Of a DNA stretch of 64,000 bases, positions 54,661-64,000 are shown piece by piece. The stretch covers positions 16,964,355 through 17,028,354 of the forward strand of contig CM055837.1 in the NCBI GenBank assembly GCA_029582265.1, given 5' to 3'. The stretch is from Zoroaster sp. YZ-2022 (taxonomy: Eukaryota; Echinodermata; Asteroidea; Forcipulatida; Zoroasteridae). The position numbers were made by a program, and so were the translations under genes. The stretch's first letter is position 1; every line of letters begins with the position of its first letter. The notes below the pieces were generated by a model that searched no databases, was not told the origin of the DNA, and worked only from the letters and a program-made list of their open reading frames with translations.

Positions 54661-54725
54661 AGTCCTTGTTATAATCCTGCTGTTATTCAACAATCAGACA
54701 TTTCATGCAGTGATTTCAGAGAAGA

Positions 54726-54728
<3 letters not shown>

Positions 54729-54769
<41 letters not shown>
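54729..54769 (+). repeat. (TG)n microsatellite
   Basis: About 20 TG dinucleotides in a row between the two copies of the duplicated unit. Confidence 0.95.
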
Positions 54770-54770
<1 letters not shown>

Positions 54771-55005
54771 AATCTGCAGAGACTTACATGTACAGTCACA
54801 GAGTTTCAGCCACAAAATTATATATGGGGATATACTTATAACATCGTTGCCTCAGATTCATAGACAGAATAATCTTGTTTAAAAGGATTTTAATATCTTA
54901 ATGGACTCCAGTCATGATTGCTGCATGCTTGGATAGTTTTGTTCTTCTGCCATTAATAAAATAGACGTTCAATCACCGTGTTTGAGCTACTCACAGCATT
55001 TTGGA

Positions 55006-55330
55006 AACAATACTCCACCGTGCAAAGCATCAAATCTCATAATGTTAATGTGCTGACCTATTGTAATATACATGTAGAACTTCTGCAATCTATCTTTCTA
55101 TTCACACTCATGTCCATGTCATCTGTAATTGACATGAACAAAAACAAGGTCATTATGGGATTGATATAATATCTAATATCTAGCCAGGAGGCAATATGAA
55201 TTACGCTTTGATTGTCAATCATTTAATTACATTTAAACTAGGATTTCGCCATGAATCATTGAAACGACTGAACAAATATTTTCGCTCACCTGTGGCTTAT
55301 TGATGTTTTGATGCTCTTGAAAATAATTCT
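55006..55330 (+). repeat. Duplication unit fragment (copy 2)
   Basis: Second copy of the 54326-54660 sequence with small indels, including an eleven-base loss where copy 1 has gataaaagagtctaatatc. Confidence 0.85.
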
Positions 55331-55978
55331 CAACGAATGACCAATGCCGAAACACACGTTTCTTGGACAGTGATCTGAAAACCTGCCCCTAACTGCCCCA
55401 CTCTAGAGAAAGACAGCCTCTGACTGCCTCCTCTACCCTTCCCCACAGAGGGATTGTTGGTCTTGATGGGACCTGGAATGGATACAATCCAGAGGACCAC
55501 TTTAATATGGATTTGACATTATCGTTTAACATAGTGCAAGAAGAAGTCTGTGTTTGTGTAGGTTTTCATTCATAGATTATTTGTGTCATTACTGCAGAAA
55601 TCTGCAGACAGGTCTTTTTCTACATTTTAGAGGAAACTTTTACACATTTTATTATCTGATATAGGTGTTCCTGTGAAATGCACATTTTGTATAATATCCC
55701 CCACATGTGCTGTGTACGGTACATGTACAAGTTGTCGAAGAGGCGTAGTCAAGTCCCAAATAAAGGACAATAGGTAATTGTCTCAGTAGAGTTTTTGTAC
55801 TTTAATAGATTGACCCCCACAGTCCCATCTCCACTACTGATACAAAGATGAACTATGACCTTGCGTATCACACATGATTATACAGAGTATCTCTGCATTT
55901 TCTTAAAAACCATTGTTCAAGTGTGACCTGTGTTTGACCTGCACTTGTGATGTAATTGTCTAACAGTACTATTGACAA

Positions 55979-56973
55979 ATGCAGGCGAAAATGAATGTAA
56001 GCAACATTACAACATTTGCGCCTTCACTGGAGGCTACAGATGTAGAGTTACCCATATCAGCCTTTGACATTATTGAAGCTTTCTTAAAGTCCATTACAGT
56101 CATCCTGTGCATCGTCTGCAACTCAGTGTGCCTGTTAGTCTTACCCCAAGTCACTGAATTGAACGTGGTCACAAGGATCTTCACCGGCTCACTTGCTGCA
56201 TCCGATTTTTGCCTTGGCTTATTAATCATACCAGTTGTGGTGAACACGTTACTACCCAGTTGGAAATTTGGAGGAGACATTGGGTGTAACATTCATTCTA
56301 TCTTTGCCCAATTTATAACACCTGTTAATTTCCTGTCCATTGTGGCCCTTTGTGTTGATAGATATATAGCAATTGTAAAACCACTTCACTATCATACTAT
56401 TATGACATTCAAATGTGGGTGGATAGTCACAGTGATAATTTGGCTTGGCAGTATATTGCTATGCCTAGTAATGACCATGTGGGTGTTTCAGACGACATTT
56501 GTATATAAAACATACTTTCCTATTTGTTTACCACACCACAGTGAAGGGGGTATGTTTGTGTGCCTGTTACATTAATATTGATATTTCTTAGTATTTTTAT
56601 CATTGCGGGTCACTGGAAGGTCACAAAGATAGCTGGTCAACACAGGCGACGTCAAATAGCACCTGTGGAAGCCGCTAATAGAATTGCTGATTTTGGTCAA
56701 TTGCAGATGAATGCGAAAGCTTTCAAGACATACCTCATAATCTCAGTCAGTTTTGTTGTTGGTTGGTTCCCCCCTTTGGTCATTTACAACTATGTTGCAT
56801 TTCAGCCAATGACGGGGGATTATACGGACGCTTTAAAGCATTTATGCTCATGGATTTTCCTTTTTAAGGATACCAACAGCTGGTTAAATGTTGTCATCTA
56901 CAGCTGGCGTAACAAAGAGTTTCGCAAAGTGGCAAAGAAGATACTTCATTTGACACCTAGTGATGAAACTTAA
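55979..56973 (+). pseudogene. Rhodopsin-class GPCR copy 1, one frameshift
   Basis: The first frame (55979-56575) covers TM1 to early TM5, including LAASDFCLGLL (TM2), CVDRYIAIVKP (TM3 end) and FPICLPHHSEGG. It then runs into a stop. The frame from about 56560 resumes LILIFLSIFIIAGHWK through TM6 (VVGWFPPLVIY) and TM7 (LNVVIYSWRNKEFRK). A single indel in the ECL2/TM5 region, near the GGGGG run at 56546, separates them. Everything else is open, so it is either a very young pseudogene or a sequencing error. It is near-identical to copy 2 except for the TM4-TM5 block. Confidence 0.87.
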
Positions 56974-57120
56974 AGATTTATAACCCGTGTTTTGTTTTCA
57001 TTTCTGTACTTTATATCTGTAAAAACATGCCTCTGAAAATCGTTGTTTAAAATTTATCATTTTATGGAGAAGTTACAACATTGGTGGTGTATATACTTAC
57101 TCTCTTTAAATAAACATACA

Positions 57121-57851
57121 TTAACCTAACCTTCCCAAAATCCTCTTTGCTGAAGTGAAGGATTTTGAAGGATGGAGGTTACATGCTACATGCTCTTTGC
57201 TAAAGTGAAGGATTTTGGAGGATTAAGGTTATTAGGCATACATTTGTACTTGCCTTTCCATGGTACATGTACATCCATGTTTGTTGTAGTGATTGCAAGG
57301 TCAATGGACACTGTTTATTGCTCCATGCATGCAGGGACGGTCCATGACGACGACGACGACGACTTATATAGCGCACGTATCCACCAAACTGGTGCTCAAG
57401 GCGCATTATATTATTACCCCTGCTCATCAGGCTCATAAATCATTCCTGAAACCATCTCAGCTCCCTGGGGAGTATACAGCTCAATTGCTGCCATTTCAGC
57501 GCATATGAGCTAGTCAAACACAACAACCAACTCTGCCCTCACAGGTACCCATTTACCCCTGGGTGGAGAGAAGCAATTATGGTAAAGTGTCTTGCTCAAG
57601 GACACAAGCACCTGGAATTCGAACCCACATTCTGATGACTCGGCCATCAGAACACAAATCCGATGCACTAAACCGCTCGACCATGGCACTCCACATTAGA
57701 AACACATGTGTGCATACATGTCATGTGCTTGCTTTACTACTCTGAAGGATTTTGGAGGATTCAGGTTATGTGTAAGCAAATGCATGGGCCTAGGGAGTTA
57801 GGAAGGATTCAGGTTATGTGTAAGCAAATGGGCCTAGGGAGTTGGGGTTAA
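57121..57851 (-). mobile_element. TTAA element family A (copy 4), with a SINE inside
   Basis: Minus orientation: ttaacctaaccttcccaaaa at the left, gggcctagggagttggggtt at the right, TTAA at both ends. A SINE fills 57346-57694. The corresponding empty site (tacattaaacaatc) is at 61825-61838 after GPCR copy 2. Confidence 0.9.
57346..57694 (-). repeat. SINE family 1 inside TTAA element
   Basis: A cgacgacgac tail instead of the usual (aat)n, then ttatatagcgcacgtatcc and the complete core, with the head ending ctcgaccatggcactcc. It splits the family A element between ggacggtcc and ttagaaacacatgtg. Confidence 0.87.
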
Positions 57852-58065
57852 ACAATCAACCTGTGAAAGTTTCAGCTTATTATGTCATTCACGAAAAAAT
57901 AGTGATTGCATTCAGGTGAAAAAGAGTAAGCATACTCATATGTGTACTGGCAGTTTTGCCAACATTACCAATGTTGTATCTTCCCTTCAATGTATATCTT
58001 GATTCAAAGAGAGTAAGCATACTCATAGACGCAGTTTTGCCATCATTACCAATGTTGTACCATGC

Positions 58066-58410
58066 CTTTAATATACTGAACAGCAAAAGAAACGCAAGTC
58101 CGAGGACAGCAAAAGAAACGCAAGTCCGAGGTCTTGTCAAGTTTTCAAACAGAAGACAAACCATTTTGATTCTAATCACTCATTTAATGAAAAATGCTTT
58201 CAATTTGTGAGCTGAAAGTGACTGTTGAATGTGAAAATCTTGCAATGCAATTTCAACAGTCACTTTCAGCTCACAAATTGAAAGCATTTTTCATTAAATG
58301 AGTGATTAGAATCAAAATGGTTTGTCTTCTGTTTGAAAACTTGACAAGACCTCGGACTTGCGTTTCTTTTGCTGTCCTCGGACTTGCGTTTCTTTTGCTG
58401 TTCAGTATAT
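58066..58410. mobile_element. Near-perfect palindromic element, arms ~160 bases
   Basis: The left end tatactgaacagcaaaagaa is complementary to the right end ttcttttgctgttcagtata. The arms include a doubled gaaacgcaagtccgagg block and caatttgtgagctgaaagtg, and meet around a centre of about 25 bases near 58240. TA-rich flanks fit a TA-targeting or foldback element. No coding content. Confidence 0.88.
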
Positions 58411-58435
58411 ATATCTTGATTCAAAGCGAGTAAAC

Positions 58436-58645
58436 CAATGTCATCTGTAATTGACATGAACAAAAGTAAGGCCATGAGATTGATAAAAGAGTCTATCTAG
58501 CCAGGAGGCAATATGAATTACGCTTTGATTGTCAATCATTTAATTACATGAAATTTTTAAACTGGGATTTCGCCGTGATTTGATCGTTGAAACGACTGCA
58601 CAAATATTTTCGCTTGATCCTGCGGCTCATTGATGTTTAGACCTT
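58436..58645 (+). repeat. Duplication unit fragment (copy 3)
   Basis: Contains aatgtcatctgtaattgaca and tatctagccaggaggcaata. It marks the left part of the GPCR copy 2 unit, as copies 1 and 2 do for GPCR copy 1. Confidence 0.83.
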
Positions 58646-58649
58646 TGTC

Positions 58650-60181
58650 ATGACAACCAAATCCTTGTTATAAACCTGCCGTTATTCTAGAATCAGACAA
58701 TTCATTCCGTAATTTCAGAGAAGACACTGTGTGTACACATTTGCAGAGACTCAGTCACTGAGTTTCAGCCACAGTAATTGTACTTCGGAATATAATTTAA
58801 CAAATTTTTCTTCAGATTCACCGGTGTGATAATCCGTTGATAAGGGTTTTACGGCTAGACTCCAGTCATAATTCCTGCTTGTTTGGATATTTTTGTTCTT
58901 CTGTGAACATTCAATCATCGAGTTTGAGCCACTCACAAGATTTTGGAAACATACTTTTAAAACTACTGTCTTAATTAGTTCTACAGCATAATGCTCATGT
59001 TTTAAGGAGCATACTTTCAAGTGAGACGTCTGAACTTCTGCCAACATCTTGTAGACTCAAGACATTACCCTTTTGGGTTCTTCACGTTTTTGAAATGTTT
59101 TCTCTGATTTGATTATTCAAAAAGAAATCTTGAAATTACATTGCTTTGAAGTCTACTAAGTGCATTTAGAAAAATTTGAAGTCTACTTAGTGCATTTAGA
59201 AAAAAATCTTTCAAACATTGCTGCCTCTAAATCATCAGTGCATTATTTTTGATGGAATTTGCGTCGAGGTAATAAGGATAGATTTGGAAGTGGTGTTCTT
59301 TTCAAGTGAGACGTCTGCTGATTTGCCTCATTTTGTGGACTTCATAATTCCTTTGGGTTAACTGCCCACTCTACAGAAAAACATCCCTGCATAGCTTCCT
59401 CCTCGACCAATCCCACCAGAGGGACTGAGGTGTGGTTGGGGGAATGGCTACTAGATGATTACTATTCGACATAGGCCTAATGCAAGAAGTCGGTGTTTGT
59501 GCCGATTTTTATTCAGAAATTATTTGTGTCACCGTTGATAATTTGAAAGCAGATGTACATTACTGCAGAAATCTGCAGACAGTGGTTCTTTGCTACATTT
59601 CAGAGGAAACTTTTACAGACTTTATCATTTTTGTAAGTGTTCATGTACACGTATTGGCTGAAGCAGAATTTTAACCTGTGATCTAACCCTTTGAAATTGA
59701 CCTATCGCCAGTCATAAACGATGACCAATCGCAGCGCCTAATTAAACATCACATGACCACTAAATCCAAAATCCGCCGATGACTCCAAGCAAGTATATTT
59801 ACATGCATCTGATATAGGTGTTCCTATGAAATGCACATAATATACCCCCACATATGTGCTGCGTCCATGTAAAAGTTGTCGAAGAGGCGATATGTAATTG
59901 TCTCAGTAGAGTTTTCGTACTTTAATAGATTGACCTCCACATTCCCATCTCCACTGCTGATACAAAGATGAACTATGACATCGCTTATCACGCATGATTA
60001 TACAGGTAAATGCACATTGTTTCCAAACAGTGGCTTCAACAATGGGCCATCTCTGCATTGATAGACGCAAGGATACAGTGTACTAATGTTCTTAAAAACC
60101 ATTGTTCAAGTTTGCCCTGTGAGGTACTTGTGCACTTGTGATGTAATTGTTTTACAGTACTATTGACAAAAGCAGGTGAAA
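58650..60181 (+). other. Upstream region of GPCR copy 2
   Basis: No ORF of substance. Several blocks match the upstream region of GPCR copy 1: gaagacactgtgtgtac near 58720, cagaggaaacttttacag near 59602 (55628), tttaatagattgacc near 59925, and gatacaaagatgaactatga near 59958 (55838). An acceptor-like tttacag/tactattgac precedes the coding start in both copies, so a non-coding 5' exon is possible. Confidence 0.6.
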
Positions 60182-61168
60182 ATGAATGTAAGCAACATTA
60201 CAACATTTGCACCTTCACTGGAGGCTACAGATGTAGAGTTACCCCTATCAGCATTTGACATTATTGAAGCTTTCTTAAAGTCCATTACTGTCATCCTGTG
60301 CATCGTCTGCAACTCAGTGTGCCTGTTAGTCTTACCCCAAGTCACTGAATTGAACGTGGTCACAAGGATCTTCACCGGCTCACTTGCTGCATCCGATTTT
60401 TGCCTTGGCTTATTAATCATACCAGTTGTGGTGAACACGTTACTACCCAGTTGGAAATTTGGAGGAGAAACTGGGTGTAACATTCATTCTATCTTTGCCC
60501 AATTTATAACACCTGTTAATTTCCTGTCCATTGTGGCCCTTTGTGTTGATAGATATATAGCAATTGTAAAACCACTTCACTACCATACTATTATGACATT
60601 CAAATGTGGGTGGGTAGTCACTGTGATAATTTGGCTCAGTAGTATAGCAGTTTGGCCAGTATTGTTTGTGTGGGTGTGTCAGACCACATTTGTTTATAAT
60701 ACATACTTTCCTATTTGTCTACCCCAAGGTATTTGTAAAATGAGCAATGTTTATGTGATTAGTGCATTAATGACGATACTTGTTATTATTTTTGTCATTG
60801 GGGGTCACTGGAAGGTCACACAGATAGCTGGACAACACAGGCGACGTCAAATAGCACCTGTGGAAGCCGCTAATAGAATTGCTGATTTTGGTCAATTGCA
60901 GATGAATACGAAAGCTTTCAAGACATACCTCATAATCTCAGCCAGTTTGGTTGTTGGTTGGCTCCCCACTTTTGTCATTTACAACTATGTTGTATTTCAG
61001 AGAATAAAGCAGGATTATACGGATGTTTTCAAACATTTATGCTCATGGATTTACCTTTTTAGGGATACCAATACATGGTTAAATGTTGTCATCTACAGCT
61101 GGCGTAACAAAGAGTTTCGCAAAGTGGCAAAGAAGATACTTCATTTGACACCCCGTGATGAAACTTAA
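60182..61168 (+). CDS. Rhodopsin-class (class A) GPCR, intact, intronless
   Basis: 328 residues from the ATG at 60182. Two N-glycosylation sites (N2-V-S, N5-I-T) precede TM1 (N44). TM2 has SLAASDFCLGLL (D72); C99 pairs with C179 in ECL2; TM3 ends DRY (123-125); TM4 has W151; TM6 has VVGWLP (W260, P262) in place of CWxP. TM7 reads NVVIYSWRNKEFRK, so the NPxxY proline is replaced. It ends HLTPRDET. Expected to be a plasma-membrane receptor signalling through G proteins; the ligand is unknown. It resembles amine/peptide-type receptors, and the tandem copies recall the lineage-specific receptor expansions of echinoderms. Confidence 0.94.
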   Translation: MNVSNITTFAPSLEATDVELPLSAFDIIEAFLKSITVILCIVCNSVCLLVLPQVTELNVVTRIFTGSLAASDFCLGLLIIPVVVNTLLPSWKFGGETGCNIHSIFAQFITPVNFLSIVALCVDRYIAIVKPLHYHTIMTFKCGWVVTVIIWLSSIAVWPVLFVWVCQTTFVYNTYFPICLPQGICKMSNVYVISALMTILVIIFVIGGHWKVTQIAGQHRRRQIAPVEAANRIADFGQLQMNTKAFKTYLIISASLVVGWLPTFVIYNYVVFQRIKQDYTDVFKHLCSWIYLFRDTNTWLNVVIYSWRNKEFRKVAKKILHLTPRDET

Positions 61169-61845
61169 AGATTTATCACCCGTGTTTAATCGGCAATTTC
61201 CAGATTGTTTTGTTTTCATTTGAACATTGATCATTTCCTTTTTAGGAAGAAAAACTAATAGGCCTACAACGAAATGAGATATTTCACAAATGAGTTGTCA
61301 GAAGGTTGATTTTACAGTAAAACAGTGCAAAAATTAATTTATGACGGGACCCACCATAAATTCATTTTGGTACATTTACTGTAAAACCATACTTTGTGAT
61401 TACTTCAAATATGTCATTTTAAAGTAAAATAGCAATATTTCGATGAAAAATATTTCATCTGAAAATAATTATTTACCTGAAAGAAAGGAAATTCAATAAG
61501 TAAAGATAAAATTTTTCATAAGATAATTGTCAAAAGGCATTGTTTAAAATCACCAAACTAAGTGCCTAATGAACGTATAGGCCTAACTGTTTGTAACTTC
61601 AAATGAAAGGAAAACCAATAGTTTAACACAAAATATTTCACAAAATAATTGTCAAAAACCTTTTTTAACAAGAGTAATTCAATGCCTGATAACTTGGCCC
61701 AGTCGTCAATTCATTTCTGTATTTGGTATCTGTATGCCTCTGAAAATTGTTTTTGTATAAAATTTGTCATTTTATGGAGAAGGTACAACATTGGTGGTGT
61801 ATATACGTACTCTCTTTGAATAAACATACATTAAACAATCGACCT
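61169..61845 (+). other. 3' flank of GPCR copy 2
   Basis: A presumed 3' UTR containing cggcaatttccagattgttt (shared with copy 3) and, further on, tttatggagaaggtacaaca and gaataaacatacattaaaca (shared with copy 1). AATAAA at 61819-61824 is a possible poly(A) signal. At 61831-61834 lies the unoccupied TTAA that holds a transposon in copy 1. Confidence 0.6.
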
Positions 61846-61904
61846 GTGAAAGTTTCAGCTTATTAAATTATATCGTTCACGAGAAAATAATGATTGCATT
61901 CAGG

Positions 61905-62375
61905 TGAAAAAGTGTAAGTACATACGGTACTCATAGAAGCAGTTTTGCCAACATTACCAATGATGTACCTTCCCTTCAATGTTTATCTTGATTCAAAGAG
62001 AGCGAGCACATAGAAGCAGTTTTGCCAACATTACCAATGTTATACCTTCCCTTCAATGTATATCTTGATTCAAAGAGAGTAAGCATATTCATAGAAGCAG
62101 TTTTACCAATGTTGTACCTTCCCTTCAATGTATGTCTTGATTCAAAGAGAGTAAAGCTTACTCATAGAAGCAGTTTTGCCAACGTTACCAATGTTGTACC
62201 TTCCCTTCAATGTATATCTTGATTCAAAGAGAGTAAAGCTTACTCATAGAAGCAGTTTTGCCAACATTACTAATGTTGTGCCTTCCATTCAATGTATATC
62301 TTGATTCAAAGAAAGTAAGCATACTCATAGAAGCAGTTTTGTCAACGTTACCAATGTTGTACCTTCCCTTTAATG
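61905..62375 (+). repeat. ~80-bp tandem repeat, about 6 copies
   Basis: The unit reads catactcatagaagcagtttt, then gccaacattaccaatgttgt, accttcccttcaatgtatat and cttgattcaaagagagtaag. Two related units lie at 57925-58066. The accaatgttgtaccttccct part is also the terminal motif of the element at 38757-39777. Confidence 0.9.
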
Positions 62376-62523
62376 TTGATCGAAACGTCGAGTTGTAACC
62401 AAACGGTTCTTTTCAGAACCAAACAGTCTTTACTCATCTCTGTATTGACAGACGCGAGGATACAACGCACACATTTTCTTAAAAACCATTGTTGAAGTTT
62501 GACCTGTACTTGTGATGTAATTG

Positions 62524-63490
62524 TATAAGCAACATTACAACATTTGCGCCTTTACTGGAGGCTAGAGATGTAGAGTTACCCATATCAGCCTTTGACATTA
62601 TTGAAGCCTTCTTAAACTCCCTAATTACTGCCATCGTGTGCATATTCTGTAACTCAGTGTGCCTGTTAGTCTTACCTCAAGTCACTGAATTGAACATGGT
62701 CACAAGGATCTTCACCGGCTCACTTGCTGCATCCGATTTCTGCATCGGCTTATTATATTAATCATACCAGTCGTGGTGAACACGTTACTACCCAGTTGGA
62801 AATTTGGCGGAGACAATGGGTGAAAAATTCACATAATTGTCCATTGTTATTTCAATTGTTAATTTCTTGTCCATTGTGGCCCTTTGTGTTGATAGGTATA
62901 TAACAATTGTAAAACCACTTCACTACCATACTATTCTGACATTCAAACGTGGGTGGGTATATAGTCACAGTGACAATTTGGCTCGGCAGTATTGTATTAT
63001 GTGTAGTAATGTTTCTGTTGGTTTTTCAGAACACATTTGTATATAAAACATACTTTCCTATTTGTTTACCACGTTATAAAGAAGCTTTTAACATCAACAT
63101 TGGTACTTGTTTGCCTTTTTATAATTGCGGGTCACTGGAAGGTCGCAAAGATAGCTGGACAACACAGGCGACATCAAATAGCACCTGTGGAAGCCACTAA
63201 TAGAATTGCTGACGTTGGTCAATTGCTGATGAATACGAAAGCTTTCAAGACGTACCTGATAATCTCAGGCGGTTTGGTTGCTGGTTGGTGCCCCGCTTCA
63301 TTCATGTATGCCTTTGTTTCAGCCAATGACTCGGGTTTATACACATGCTTTCAAGCATTTATCCTCATGGATTTTCCTGTTTAGGTATGCAAACAGCTGG
63401 CTGAATTTTTTCATCTACAGCTGGCGTAACAAAGAGTTTCGCAAAGTGGCAAAGAAGATACTTCATTTGACACGTAGCGATGAAACTTAA
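62524..63490 (+). pseudogene. Rhodopsin-class GPCR copy 3, degraded
   Basis: Homology begins at the fourth codon (the start codon region is replaced) and covers SNITTFAPLLEARDVELPIS through TRIFTGSLAASDFCIGLL. A frameshift near 62755 follows, then a scrambled stretch at 62820-62850. It recovers at VNFLSIVALCVDRYITIVK, shifts frame again at about 62960 and 63080-63120, and ends with YSWRNKEFRKVAKKILHL. A clear pseudogene with at least four lesions. The ECL2 block (CLPRYKEAFN) differs from both other copies. Confidence 0.92.
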
Positions 63491-63917
63491 AGATAAATCA
63501 CCTGTGTTTAATCGGCAATTTCCGGATTGTTTTGTTTTCATTTGAACATTAATAATTTCCTGTCAGGAAGGAAAACAAATACTTTGAAATGAGATATTTC
63601 ACAAATTTTCAGAAGCTTGATGTTAAGGTAAAACTAATTTATAGCAGGATCCACCATGAATTTATTTTGGTACATTTACTGTAAAAACATGTGTCATTTT
63701 TAAGCATTTGTTTTCCCAATAGCAATATTCCAATGAAAAGGAAAATTTCTTGAAATTGCCGTTGAAATATCCAAAAACGTGAGCAATAACTTCTGTAATA
63801 ATTCGAGTTAGACTTCACATTGTTATGAAACTTGACAGGTAGCTTCCTAGTGGAATCCCAAATCAGAACGGTTACGGTAGCGGGGCATTTGTGTTGCATT
63901 AACACACCTTTTCTTGA

Positions 63918-64000
63918 TATAATTGAGATGAGCACGAAGGTCATGGTATTGATAAGAGAGTCTAATATCTAGCCAGTAGGCAATTATTACTCCTTGATTG
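63918..64000 (+). repeat. Start of a further duplication unit at the window edge
   Basis: tattgataagagagtctaat followed by atctagccagtaggcaatt matches the unit starts at 54460, 55150 and 58480. It suggests at least one more receptor unit to the right. Confidence 0.75.

Noticed and set aside
1..64000. Full-length LINE, LTR retroelement or transposase genes
   Set aside because: I saw no reverse transcriptase, integrase or complete transposase reading frame; only non-autonomous elements and the THAP fragment.

Overview
The window is animal nuclear DNA: short coding exons with GT/AG borders, long introns, tRNA-headed SINEs, many small inverted-repeat transposons and minisatellites. Gene content and repeat style suggest an invertebrate deuterostome. 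An echinoderm is my best guess, from the SINE type and the tandem expansion of intronless rhodopsin-family receptors, but amphioxus or a hemichordate cannot be excluded.

Layout. (1) About 627-18987, minus strand: the N-terminal half of MMS22L, a replication-fork repair protein. I rebuilt 18 exons with consistent splice phases, about 651 codons; the gene runs off the left edge. (2) 18988-19239: a compact head-to-head promoter region. (3) 19239-53718, plus strand: the N-terminal part of CEP162, a centriole/cilium transition-zone protein, with two inferred 5' UTR exons and 17 coding exons, about 923 codons with no phase break. Its C-terminal half is not seen in the window. (4) Nested on the opposite strand in a CEP162 intron (40449-41354): an intronless secreted protein with a C-type lectin domain, an eight-residue repeat hinge and a PAN/Apple-like domain. 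(5) 54.3-64.0 kb: a segmental-duplication array of rhodopsin-class GPCR copies: one frameshifted (55979), one intact (60182), one heavily broken (62524). A fourth unit is just starting at the right edge. Because CEP162 is unfinished at 53718, the array probably lies inside a CEP162 intron.

The rest is intron filled with transposon debris. Several families end in TTAA (piggyBac-type target choice), and one insertion has its empty site preserved in a paralogous copy. Two hAT-type elements have exact 8-bp target duplications. One inverted-repeat element in the CEP162 5' UTR intron carries a broken THAP zinc-finger sequence. SINEs lie inside the TTAA elements in at least three places.

The most notable points are the tandem amplification of the GFDLQP motif in CEP162 (11-12 copies), the repeat-hinged lectin/PAN gene, the GPCR array with a divergent TM4-TM5 block between near-identical flanks, and the THAP-bearing element. 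All identifications are from reading and recalled family sequences; no database search was run.
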